Made by a program: the position numbers and the translations under genes
Shown here: piece by piece, positions 1-5,216 of the stretch
Layout: every line of letters starts with the position of its first letter
How positions within the stretch are numbered: position 1 is the first letter of the stretch
Assembly: GCA_048393175.1 (NCBI GenBank)
Contig: DBFJJM010000110.1
Coordinates: 1 to 5,333, forward strand
Direction of reading: 5' to 3'
From: Merdicola sp048393175
GTDB lineage: Bacteria > Bacillota > Clostridia > TANB77 > CAG-508
DNA: 5,333 nucleotides
The notes under the pieces: generated by a model
Told to the model about the DNA's origin: nothing
The model's database searches: none
The model's input: the letters and a program-made list of their open reading frames with translations, nothing else

Positions 1-59
1 TCTAATGCTACTTTTACTGCTGCAACTTTAAAATATTTGTCATATACTTTTCTTTTCAT
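1..59 (-). CDS. IS3-family transposase OrfA, N-terminal fragment (runs off the window)
   Basis: The first 19 codons are present, starting with ATG at 59-57, and the frame is still open at base 1. The residues read MKRKVYDKYFKVAAVKVAL. This resembles the N-terminus of the helix-turn-helix OrfA of IS3 elements (HTH_Tnp_1 type, typically M(K/R)RK.Y..EFK..AVKL). OrfA binds the terminal repeats and is normally joined to the DDE-integrase OrfB by programmed -1 frameshifting. The ATG at 59 is chosen because AAAGGTGG (74-67) stands 7 bases upstream. An in-frame ATG at 77-75 has no good ribosome binding site. The fragment is short, so the family call leans partly on the adjoining inverted repeat and promoter. 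Confidence 0.75.
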   Translation of the reverse strand, partial: MKRKVYDKYFKVAAVKVAL

Positions 60-104
60 AAACTTTCCACCTTTCATTAATTCGCTTAACTTGGTGTCCA
101 GTTT

Positions 105-133
105 ATTATACCATATCCAATAAACTTAATCAA
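105..133 (-). promoter_or_regulatory. Promoter of the IS transposase
   Basis: On the minus strand a -35 box TTGATT (133-128) is followed by exactly 17 bases and a perfect -10 box TATAAT (110-105). Transcription would start near 98 and give a leader of about 39 bases before the transposase ATG at 59. The -35 box lies just inside the terminal repeat, a usual place for an IS3-family promoter. Confidence 0.75.
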
Positions 134-151
134 AAAGTGTCTAGCTTTTTG
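131..151. repeat. Perfect 7-bp inverted repeat within the IS end
   Basis: CAAAAAG at 131-137 and CTTTTTG at 145-151 are perfect reverse complements with a 7-base loop. The structure overlaps the terminal repeat and the -35 box of the IS promoter. In a transcript reading in from rqcP it would form a weak hairpin just upstream of the transposase leader. The stem is AT-rich, so any role in limiting read-through expression of the transposase is inference. Confidence 0.55.
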
Positions 152-162
152 GGTTCAGTTCA
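138..162 (-). repeat. Left terminal inverted repeat of the IS
   Basis: About 25 bases from the TG at 162-161 to the GACA ending near 138. The sequence matches the recurring IS150-group end (TGNACTGNNCCC, then AAAAAG, then a GACA end). The inner boundary is approximate because the right-hand repeat is not in the window to align against. Confidence 0.75.
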
Positions 163-180
163 ACAGACGCCTTCTTTTTT
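163..180 (-). terminator. Half of a rho-independent terminator behind rqcP, apparently split by the IS
   Basis: Immediately after the rqcP stop the minus strand reads AAAAAAGAAGGCGTCTGT and then the IS begins. An A-run followed by a GC-rich arm is how the rising half of a bidirectional stem-loop terminator looks. The matching falling arm (GACGCC...TTTTTT) is absent on the IS side. The simplest reading is that the IS landed in the terminator loop, leaving this half here and the other beyond the far end of the IS. This is inference from one arm; a hairpin cannot be drawn within the window. Confidence 0.42.
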
Positions 181-417
181 CTATCGTAATTTAATCATTT
201 CTGGTAAATTTTTCCCCTGTACTTGTGGAATAAAAATAATTTCAAATTTTGATTTCGTCTCTCCAAATTGAATTTCTACAATATCTCCTACTTTTACTTG
301 ATAACTTGGTTTTGCTATTTTTCCATTTACCCATACTCTTCCTTTTTCAATAATCTGGTTGGCAATGGTTCTCCTTTTTATTACGCAAGCTACTTTTAAA
401 AATTTATCTAATCTCAT
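181..417 (-). CDS. rqcP: S4-domain RNA-binding protein of the RqcP (YabO/Hsp15-like) type
   Basis: A 78-residue protein that is almost entirely one S4 RNA-binding domain. It opens MRLDKFLKVACVIKRR, which closely follows B. subtilis YabO, now called RqcP, including Arg2 and Arg16. The GRVWVNG...VKVGDIVEI segment (about residues 26-49) is the typical S4 beta-hairpin region. RqcP binds 50S subunits carrying stalled peptidyl-tRNA and works with RqcH to add C-terminal alanine tails in ribosome-associated quality control. The heat-shock protein Hsp15 is a relative. The ATG at 417 has an AAAGGA ribosome binding site (434-429). It lies 30 bases behind the membrane-protein gene and is the last gene before the IS. 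In many Firmicutes this gene is followed by yabP, yabQ and divIC; here an IS follows. Other small S4 proteins exist, so the exact role is inferred. Confidence 0.8.
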   Translation of the reverse strand: MRLDKFLKVACVIKRRTIANQIIEKGRVWVNGKIAKPSYQVKVGDIVEIQFGETKSKFEIIFIPQVQGKNLPEMIKLR

Positions 418-447
418 GTATTCTTCTTTCCTTTTTTATTTTTGTTC

Positions 448-837
448 TTATCTTCGCCTATAACAACCACAATTTCTGATTCGTTCATTTACTCTCGTAC
501 TAGTTGCTAAATCTTCCAATCGGTGACATCCACACCCACAACTACAAGAATCGTTTTCATCCGAATTATCATCATCCTCATCTTCTTGCTGTCTTCGTCT
601 GATTTGCCTAAGTATTTGGCACAAAACACATACAAAAGTCGCTGTGATAAAAGCTAGTAGTGTGTAAATAATCGCTAATACTAAGAAATCACTTGTAAAG
701 GCTGCAAATGTTACAATTAATAAAATGGCAAAAACAATGGCAGCTACTAAAATAGGACATTTGAATATTTTTTGCAATGCAATGGAAAATATGATAACAG
801 CAAGTGGTATGGCAAAGAAGATTAATAAAGTATTCAT
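448..837 (-). CDS. Small three-helix membrane protein with acidic linker and Cys-rich tail, function unknown
   Basis: 129 residues from the ATG at 837-835. Three hydrophobic segments lie at about residues 3-21, 28-47 and 51-73. The arginines after the third helix (R77, R80-R82) suggest a cytoplasmic C-terminus. The hydrophobic part resembles the DUF2651 type of small Firmicute membrane protein, an impression from memory. It continues into a very acidic stretch (residues 85-96, nearly all D/E) and a Cys-rich cluster, C98-S-C-G-C-G-C104-H, with a second CGC at 123-125 and a basic end (RRR). The six tail cysteines plus H105 could bind a metal, which is speculative. AAAGGAG (852-846) decides the start: it overlaps an in-frame GTG at 846 but stands 8 bases from the ATG. 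The gene sits between truA and rqcP, which gives no functional hint. Confidence 0.75.
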   Translation of the reverse strand: MNTLLIFFAIPLAVIIFSIALQKIFKCPILVAAIVFAILLIVTFAAFTSDFLVLAIIYTLLAFITATFVCVLCQILRQIRRRQQEDEDDDNSDENDSCSCGCGCHRLEDLATSTRVNERIRNCGCYRRR

Positions 838-845
838 AATATACA

Positions 846-852
846 CTCCTTT
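846..852 (-). promoter_or_regulatory. Ribosome binding site deciding the start of the Cys-tailed membrane protein
   Basis: AAAGGAG on the minus strand. Its last G is the first base of an in-frame GTG, so that GTG cannot be the start. The ATG at 837-835 is 8 bases downstream, which is ideal spacing. Confidence 0.75.
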
Positions 853-902
853 ATGTAATTTAAACTTTTTGCTATATATTATGAAAATAATTTTATTTCT
901 GT

Positions 903-919
903 TCCTGTTTTAAACAGGA
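903..919. repeat. Near-perfect palindrome across the truA stop codon
   Basis: TCCTGTTT and AAACAGGA form a perfect 8-bp inverted repeat around a single central base, with the truA UAA in the centre. In RNA it could fold as a 6-bp stem with a 5-base loop. No U-run follows on the truA strand, so it is not a standard terminator. It could stabilise a 3' end, mark a weak pause site, or be chance. Confidence 0.5.
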
Positions 920-1650
920 TATTCTACTTTTACTAAATAAAGTCCTTGTGCAGGAAGAGTTCTTCCTGCTTGTTTACGGTCTTTTGATTCTAATATTTGT
1001 TTGATTTGGTCTGGCTGTATTTTCCCTAATCCCACTTCTATTAAAGTACCTGCCATAATTCGCACCATATTATATAAAAAACCATTTCCCGTAAAAGTAA
1101 AATAAATCCTATCTTTCTTTTTTTCCACCTTTGCTTCATAAATTGTTCTTACGCTATTTCTACTACTTGTCCCACTTGCCTTAAACGCTCTAAAATCATG
1201 TTCTCCTTGTAATTGTTTTGCCGCTTCTTGCATTTTTTCTATTCTAAGAAAAGAAGCAAAAGGATATTCTAAGTTTCGGTAAAGGGCCGTTCCATATTCA
1301 GAATTGTTAATAACATACTGATATGTTTTTTGTTTACAACAATATCGACTATGAAAATTCTCATCTACTTCTTCCGCCTTTTGAATAACAATCGCCTTTT
1401 TAATTTTAGAATTAATAGCAATTGGTATTTTTTCTACCGGCAAAGTAGAATGGGTCTTAAAATTAGCAACTTGACCTAACGCATGAACTCCTGCATCGGT
1501 TCTTCCAGAGCCAATTAATTCTACTTTTTCGCCTGTTATTTCTTCAATTGCCTTTTCAATTGTCCCTTGTATATTTAATTTGTTTGGTTGTTTTTGCCAT
1601 CCATGAAATTCTTTTCCATCATATTCTATCGTCAATTTAATATTTCGCAT
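910..1650 (-). CDS. truA: tRNA pseudouridine(38-40) synthase TruA
   Basis: 246 residues, the normal length for TruA, which converts uridines 38-40 of the anticodon stem-loop of many tRNAs to pseudouridine. The N-terminus (LTIEYDGKEFHGWQ, residues 6-19) is typical. The catalytic motif GRTDAGVHA spans 49-57, with Asp52 as the nucleophile. The second motif with its conserved tyrosine follows (FHSRY at 99-103, then KTYQY with Tyr110). HDFRAF lies at 151-156 and GNGFLYNMVRIMAGTL at 188-203. No key residue is missing. The ATG at 1650 follows the recR stop by 8 bases. Its ribosome binding site AGGAG (1660-1656) overlaps the recR stop codon, so translation is probably coupled. A palindrome spans its own stop. 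Confidence 0.97.
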   Translation of the reverse strand: MRNIKLTIEYDGKEFHGWQKQPNKLNIQGTIEKAIEEITGEKVELIGSGRTDAGVHALGQVANFKTHSTLPVEKIPIAINSKIKKAIVIQKAEEVDENFHSRYCCKQKTYQYVINNSEYGTALYRNLEYPFASFLRIEKMQEAAKQLQGEHDFRAFKASGTSSRNSVRTIYEAKVEKKKDRIYFTFTGNGFLYNMVRIMAGTLIEVGLGKIQPDQIKQILESKDRKQAGRTLPAQGLYLVKVEYPV

Positions 1651-1658
1651 GCTTTCTC

Positions 1659-2261
1659 CTACACTTCTCTTCTTCCTTCTAACGCCTGTGATAAAGTAAC
1701 TTCATCTGTATATTCCAAATCCCCACCAATTGGTACCCCTCTTGCAATTCTAGTTACTTTAATACCAAGTGGTTTAATTAATTTAGATAAATACATAGCA
1801 GTTGCTTCTCCCTCCACTCTAGGGTTTGTCGCTAAAATAACTTCTACTATTTCTTGTCCTTGCAATCTTGTTAATAACTCTTTAATTTTAATATCATCTG
1901 GTCCAATTCCATTCATAGGAGAAATAGAGCCATGAAGAACATGATATACCCCATTAAATTCATGTGTTCTTTCCATTGCAATAATATCCTTTACATCTTC
2001 TACTACGCAAATAGTAGAGGTATCTCTTTTCGCATTATTACAAATAAAGCATGGGTCTGTATCGGATATATTATAGCATTTCGAACAATATTTCAGATTT
2101 TTTTTAGCTTCCAGAATAGAAGAAACAAATTCATTTGTTTCTTTTTCAGATGCCCCTAACAGATAAAAGGCTAGGCGTATTGCCGTTTTATGTCCAATAC
2201 TTGGTAGTCTTTCAAAACTTTCAATTAACTTTTCAATAGAAGGTGAATAATAGGATGCCAT
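1659..2261 (-). CDS. recR: Recombination mediator protein RecR
   Basis: 200 residues, full length. RecR works with RecO, and RecF in some settings, to load RecA onto SSB-coated single-stranded DNA during gap and break repair. In order: a helix-hairpin-helix region (LPSIGHKTAIRLAFYLL, residues 19-35), a four-cysteine zinc finger (C59, C62, C71, C74), a Toprim domain starting at about 84 with its acidic residue Glu88 (ICVVED), and the ATNP...EGEATA segment (144-155). The RIARGVPIGGDLEYTD motif follows at 171-186. The ATG at 2261 has GGAGG at 2272-2268. It follows ybaB by 16 bases, and the ybaB-recR pairing is widely conserved in bacteria. All catalytic and structural residues I know of are present. 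Confidence 0.97.
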   Translation of the reverse strand: MASYYSPSIEKLIESFERLPSIGHKTAIRLAFYLLGASEKETNEFVSSILEAKKNLKYCSKCYNISDTDPCFICNNAKRDTSTICVVEDVKDIIAMERTHEFNGVYHVLHGSISPMNGIGPDDIKIKELLTRLQGQEIVEVILATNPRVEGEATAMYLSKLIKPLGIKVTRIARGVPIGGDLEYTDEVTLSQALEGRREV

Positions 2262-2277
2262 TTGTTTCCTCCGTTTT

Positions 2278-2622
2278 TTACATCATCCCTGGTAGGTTAA
2301 ATTTTCCCATTTTCTCTGCTGTCAATTGGTCTATTTGACTAAATGCCTGATTTAAACAAGTTAAAATTAAATCCTCTAACATTTCTACATCTTCTGGGTC
2401 TACTACTTCCGGTTTTATTTTAATTTCTTTTACTACTTTTTCTCCTGTCACTTTTACATTTACTGCTCCACCACCTGCGGAACTTTCAAATACTTTAGAA
2501 GCTAACTCTTCTTGTGATTTTGTTAAGTCAGCCTGCATTTTTTTTGCTTCCTTCATCAAATTATTTAAATTCATTCCTCCAAAATTTCCTCCCATTGCTG
2601 GGAATCCTCCTCTTTTTGCCAT
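2278..2622 (-). CDS. YbaB/EbfC family nucleoid-associated protein
   Basis: 114 residues from the ATG at 2622-2620. The frame extends 14 codons further upstream, but that extension overlaps dnaX and has no suitable ribosome binding site. The ATG at 2622 has a strong AAGGAGG (2634-2628). YbaB/EbfC proteins are small DNA-binding dimers that coat the nucleoid. The glycine-rich start (MAKRGGFPAMGGNFGGMN) followed by NLMKEAKKMQ (about 21-30) is typical of clostridial members. The middle carries the family's AGGGAVNVKVTGEKVVKEI stretch, and the C-terminus ends in a Gly-Met tail. It sits between dnaX and recR, as it does in B. subtilis (yaaK) and E. coli (ybaB), suggesting co-expression with replication and repair genes. 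Confidence 0.95.
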   Translation of the reverse strand: MAKRGGFPAMGGNFGGMNLNNLMKEAKKMQADLTKSQEELASKVFESSAGGGAVNVKVTGEKVVKEIKIKPEVVDPEDVEMLEDLILTCLNQAFSQIDQLTAEKMGKFNLPGMM

Positions 2623-2627
2623 GTTAT

Positions 2628-2634
2628 CCTCCTT
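2628..2634 (-). promoter_or_regulatory. Ribosome binding site of ybaB, overlapping the dnaX stop
   Basis: AAGGAGG on the minus strand, sharing bases 2634-2633 with the dnaX stop codon TAA (2635-2633) and standing 5 bases before the ATG at 2622. It rules out the longer upstream frame and suggests translational coupling with dnaX. Confidence 0.8.
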
Positions 2635-4240
2635 ATTCTTCAATAATATTAATTGGTAAATCAAAATCCTTGGCTAAACTTTCTAATTCCGAATTGTCTT
2701 TTGCCTTTGGTACATCTTGTTTTTTTGCATCTATATATTTGATTTGCATATCTTGCCCATATGCAATTGAAACTTTTTTTCTCAGCTCTTCTTTGTTTTC
2801 CGTTTTTTCTAATACTGTTTTTCCAAAAGAATTTAACCCGTTAGAAAAAACAATTTCAACTGTCATATCGTCTATCTTTTTTGCCTTTGCATTCATTAAA
2901 TTGGTATATAACATGATTTTTCCTTCTTGTTTCAATTGACTTAAAACTTGCGACCAAAAAGTTTCTTCTTGAATCGTCTCAGTCTGCATTGTGTTTTGTT
3001 TTTCTGTTTTTAGCGGATTATTCTGTTTTTTCTTTGGCTCTTTTTGTTCAAGTACACTTGATGTTACATTCGAACTAGGATTGATAGCAGAAATAGTTTT
3101 TCCTTCTTTTACTTTTTGTTCTAACTGTCTTACTCTTTTTTCTAATTCTTCTATCCCTTTTGGTTTTTCATGACATAAACGAATAATGGTTGCTTGTAAT
3201 AAAACTGTTTTTTGTGTAGCCCATTTCATTTCATTATCTAAAAGAGAAAATTGGGAGATGTACTCCATTAAATCTTCTTTTGGTATCTTTTGAGAAAGTT
3301 TTTCTATCTGCCTTTGTTCTTCTTCACTATGAAGAGTAGATATTTTGCTTGTTTGATAAAGCAAAATATCACGAAAATATTTAATGATTTCCCATACCAG
3401 ATTAGTAATGTCTTTTCCTTCTTCTATTATTTCTTGAATCATTTCTAGACAACTTTCCACCTGTTTTTCAGCAATTCCTTCTACTAATTTGAAAATCTCC
3501 TCCAGTTTTGGAATTCCCACTAATTCTTTTATTTTGTCTGCTTCTATATTAATATCTCCATCTTGAATACATCTTTCCAAAATGCTCCAAGCATCTCTTA
3601 ATGCTCCTTCTGAAAGAGTTGCCACTAATTTCATAGCCTCTGGAGTAATCGAAAAAGCCCTTTCTTCTTGTACTATTTGCAGACGTTTTATAATATTTTC
3701 TTCAGAAATACGTTTAAAGTCAAAACGCTGACAACGAGATAAAATAGTAGCAGGAAGTTTTTGTGGTTCTGTGGTAGCTAAAATAAATTTTACATGCTCT
3801 GGTGGTTCTTCTAATGTTTTTAGTAGTGCATTAAACGCTCCTGTTGATAACATATGTACCTCGTCTATAATATACACACGGTATTTTGCAATAGTTGGTA
3901 AAAAATTCACTTCTTCTCGAATTGCTCGAATATCTTCTACACTATTATTTGATGCGGCATCCATTTCCACAATATCTGTTAACGAACCTGTAAGAGCAGC
4001 TTTACATATCTCACATTCATTACAAGGCTCTCCTTGTTTTGGATTAAGACAGTTTATGGCTCTTGCTAGCACTTTTGCTGCAGAAGTTTTTCCGGTTCCT
4101 CTACTTCCGTTAAAAAGATAAGCATGTCCTACTCGCCCTTCTATAATTTGATTACGCAAGGTTTTAGTAATATGCTCTTGCCCTACGATTTCTGCAAAAG
4201 TAAGTGGTCTAAATTTTCTGTATAATGCTGTGTATGCCAA
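2633..4240 (-). CDS. dnaX: DNA polymerase III subunit gamma/tau (clamp loader)
   Basis: 535 residues. DnaX is the motor subunit of the clamp loader that opens and places the sliding beta clamp at the replication fork; the tau form also contacts polymerase. The standard opening MAYTALYRKFRPLTF is followed by Walker A GSRGTGKTS (45-53), a zinc module (C64, C73, C76, C79), Walker B with DEVH (126-129), the SRC arginine-finger motif (168-170) and sensor 2 GALRDAW (212-218). The clamp-loader collar follows to about 360, then a short coiled coil (EELEKRVRQLEQKVKEG), a low-complexity linker, and a C-terminal domain from about 428 (FWSQVLSQL...). The start is TTG (4240-4238): the consensus N-terminus begins there, AAGGGAG lies 7 bases upstream, and the frame is closed by TAA at 4255-4253. 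An A6 run at 3031-3026 could cause slippage to a 407-residue gamma-like form. Confidence 0.97.
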   Translation of the reverse strand: MAYTALYRKFRPLTFAEIVGQEHITKTLRNQIIEGRVGHAYLFNGSRGTGKTSAAKVLARAINCLNPKQGEPCNECEICKAALTGSLTDIVEMDAASNNSVEDIRAIREEVNFLPTIAKYRVYIIDEVHMLSTGAFNALLKTLEEPPEHVKFILATTEPQKLPATILSRCQRFDFKRISEENIIKRLQIVQEERAFSITPEAMKLVATLSEGALRDAWSILERCIQDGDINIEADKIKELVGIPKLEEIFKLVEGIAEKQVESCLEMIQEIIEEGKDITNLVWEIIKYFRDILLYQTSKISTLHSEEEQRQIEKLSQKIPKEDLMEYISQFSLLDNEMKWATQKTVLLQATIIRLCHEKPKGIEELEKRVRQLEQKVKEGKTISAINPSSNVTSSVLEQKEPKKKQNNPLKTEKQNTMQTETIQEETFWSQVLSQLKQEGKIMLYTNLMNAKAKKIDDMTVEIVFSNGLNSFGKTVLEKTENKEELRKKVSIAYGQDMQIKYIDAKKQDVPKAKDNSELESLAKDFDLPINIIEE

Positions 4241-4248
4241 ACAATCAC

Positions 4249-4255
4249 TCCCTTA
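4249..4255 (-). promoter_or_regulatory. Ribosome binding site deciding the TTG start of dnaX
   Basis: On the minus strand AAGGGAG overlaps the upstream in-frame TAA and sits 7-8 bases before the TTG. It begins only 5 bases after the SRP RNA terminal stem, so folding or processing of that RNA could affect its accessibility (inference). Confidence 0.7.
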
Positions 4256-4260
4256 ATATA

Positions 4261-4382
4261 AGTTTAGCCTCTCTATGGAAAGTAAATCTCACATAAAAGG
4301 ACTATTTATTGCTGCTTCCTTCCGGACCTGACAAGGTTCATAGCTTTTTATCAAAACTTACTTTCCATACAAAGGCTAAACT
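4261..4382 (-). ncRNA. ffs: Signal recognition particle RNA, small (4.5S-like) type
   Basis: The minus strand carries the SRP RNA signature GGTCCGGAAGGAAGCAGC, the apical helix-8 loop with its GGAA tetraloop that binds the Ffh M domain. The ends pair as one long rod: AGTTTAGCCT (4382-4373) with AGGCTAAACT (4270-4261), 10 bp, then TATGGAAAGTAA (4369-4358) with TTACTTTCCATA (4285-4274), 12 bp. The length is about 122 bases, comparable to the E. coli RNA. It is much shorter than the roughly 270-base B. subtilis RNA, so the Alu domain appears to be missing. The RNA works with Ffh in targeting nascent membrane and secreted proteins. No terminator follows; the dnaX start is 20 bases on, so the 3' end is probably made by processing. 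The mature ends are inferred from base pairing. Confidence 0.95.
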
Positions 4383-4395
4383 CTTTTCTTTTTCT

Positions 4396-4424
4396 ATTAT
4401 ATCTTTTTTTCATTACTTACGCAA
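4396..4424 (-). promoter_or_regulatory. Sigma-A-type promoter of the SRP RNA and dnaX
   Basis: On the minus strand TTGCGT (4424-4419) is followed by exactly 17 bases and a perfect TATAAT (4401-4396). Transcription would begin near 4389, a few bases before the SRP RNA 5' end at 4382. The -35 box is partial, but the spacing and position fit an SRP RNA promoter well. Because nothing terminates transcription afterwards, it probably also serves dnaX and the genes behind it. Confidence 0.78.
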
Positions 4425-4443
4425 TAGCCTTTTTCCTTTTTTC

Positions 4444-5202
4444 TTATTTTACTACCCTTTTTAAAATAACATCTTCAAAGTCTGTTTTTTCATATGTAGC
4501 AGTTCCGTCTTGAAACATTCCCTCTATTGGTAACTTTACTTTTATAGCAGCTTTATATTTTACGTTATTTCCTGTTTCAATCAAAATATCAAAACAAAGA
4601 GTTGTTTCAATCTGTTCTGGTATCATATTCGTTTTTGCCAAAATTGTCCCATCATGAAGAATCTCTTCTCCCTCCTCAGAAATATATTCAGCCACATTTT
4701 GATTTGTAGAGCGAAAAAGAATAACGCCTCCTTGATTTGCTATTTCTAATTGTTTCAAATTCGTTTCTTTTTTTCCTTTATAAATAATACTATTTTTAAA
4801 TTTATTTTGTTCTTCTCTTCTATATAATCCTGTCTCCGCTGGTCTATATAAGCACATTGTACCTTTTTGAGGCATCTCTTGGTAAGAAAAATTCTCTAGT
4901 GTAACACTTTTTATTACTTCACTTTTTGAGTAATTCGGATTTTTCTCTATTCCAATATAAAAATCATTATTTTGGTCAATTTCTAAATCCCATTTTGCAG
5001 AAGGATTTTCTTTTTCATATCCTTGTGCCGTACTTACTACAATTAATTTAGTTAATTCAAATGGTGGATTCGTTTCTCCTTCTACTTGATATTTTAATAT
5101 TATTATCCCAGCAATTGCTAAAAGAAGAACCACAATAGATGCAATAATACAAAGATGAATCACTTTATTTTTTTTCATTTTATTTTGCTTTTCCTTTGGC
5201 AT
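4444..5202 (-). CDS. Membrane-anchored protein of unknown function
   Basis: 252 residues; I do not recognise a named family. A basic N-terminus (MPKEKQNKMKKNK) precedes one strongly hydrophobic helix at about 14-36. The remaining roughly 215 residues are hydrophilic, so the predicted topology is a single-pass anchor with an extracytoplasmic domain. No signal-peptidase or lipobox site is evident. The segment after the helix (YQVEGETNPPFELTKLIVVS, 38-57) looks like a conserved juxtamembrane motif. The rest alternates short beta-type stretches, suggesting a beta-rich fold. The ATG at 5202 is chosen for the AAGGGGTG just upstream; M9 is a weaker alternative. It begins 14 bases after the tRNA CCA and ends just before the SRP RNA promoter, roughly where B. 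subtilis carries tadA. Co-transcription with the tRNA is likely. Confidence 0.8.
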   Translation of the reverse strand: MPKEKQNKMKKNKVIHLCIIASIVVLLLAIAGIIILKYQVEGETNPPFELTKLIVVSTAQGYEKENPSAKWDLEIDQNNDFYIGIEKNPNYSKSEVIKSVTLENFSYQEMPQKGTMCLYRPAETGLYRREEQNKFKNSIIYKGKKETNLKQLEIANQGGVILFRSTNQNVAEYISEEGEEILHDGTILAKTNMIPEQIETTLCFDILIETGNNVKYKAAIKVKLPIEGMFQDGTATYEKTDFEDVILKRVVK

Positions 5203-5216
5203 ATTTCACCCCTTGT

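Larger units (their letters stand above)
1..162 (-). mobile_element. IS3-family (IS150-group) insertion sequence, left end, partial
   Basis: The element enters the window from the left and reads leftward. Its outer end is at 162, where the minus strand begins TGAACTGAACCC followed by an A-rich block and CTAGACA. This is the pattern of IS150-group terminal inverted repeats (TG at the tip, a CCCAAAAAG core, then GACA). Inside come a TTGATT/TATAAT promoter, a ribosome binding site and the start of an OrfA transposase, in the usual order and spacing for an IS3-family left end. The rest of OrfA, OrfB and the right repeat lie outside the window, so completeness and the 3-4 bp target duplication cannot be checked. 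The group assignment rests on the repeat and 19 residues. Confidence 0.82.

Noticed and set aside
853..909. Possible promoter between truA and the Cys-tailed membrane protein
   Set aside because: AT-rich with TATATA-like words, but no -35 and -10 pair at 16-18 base spacing that I could defend.
725..913. Plus-strand open frame of 62 codons opposite the membrane protein and the truA-downstream gap
   Set aside because: It lies mostly antisense to a gene with a good ribosome binding site, and its sequence is low-complexity. I take it as a shadow frame.
1588..1935. Plus-strand open frame of 115 codons opposite truA and recR
   Set aside because: Fully antisense to two conserved genes and without recognisable motifs.
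2623..2664. Upstream extension of ybaB by 14 codons
   Set aside because: It overlaps the dnaX 3' end, does not match the family N-terminus, and the strong AAGGAGG points to the ATG at 2622.
2514..2939. Plus-strand open frame of 141 codons opposite ybaB and the dnaX 3' end
   Set aside because: Antisense to two certain genes. Its Phe/Leu/Ser-rich composition is what the reverse of Lys/Glu-rich AT-rich coding sequence gives.
3771..4121. Plus-strand open frame of 116 codons opposite the dnaX AAA+ domain
   Set aside because: It mirrors the strongly conserved Walker region of dnaX; no independent coding signal.
4383..4443. Terminator between the membrane-anchored protein and the SRP RNA
   Set aside because: Only a 5-bp stem with a wobble pair is possible, and the minus strand is followed by an A-run rather than a T-run.
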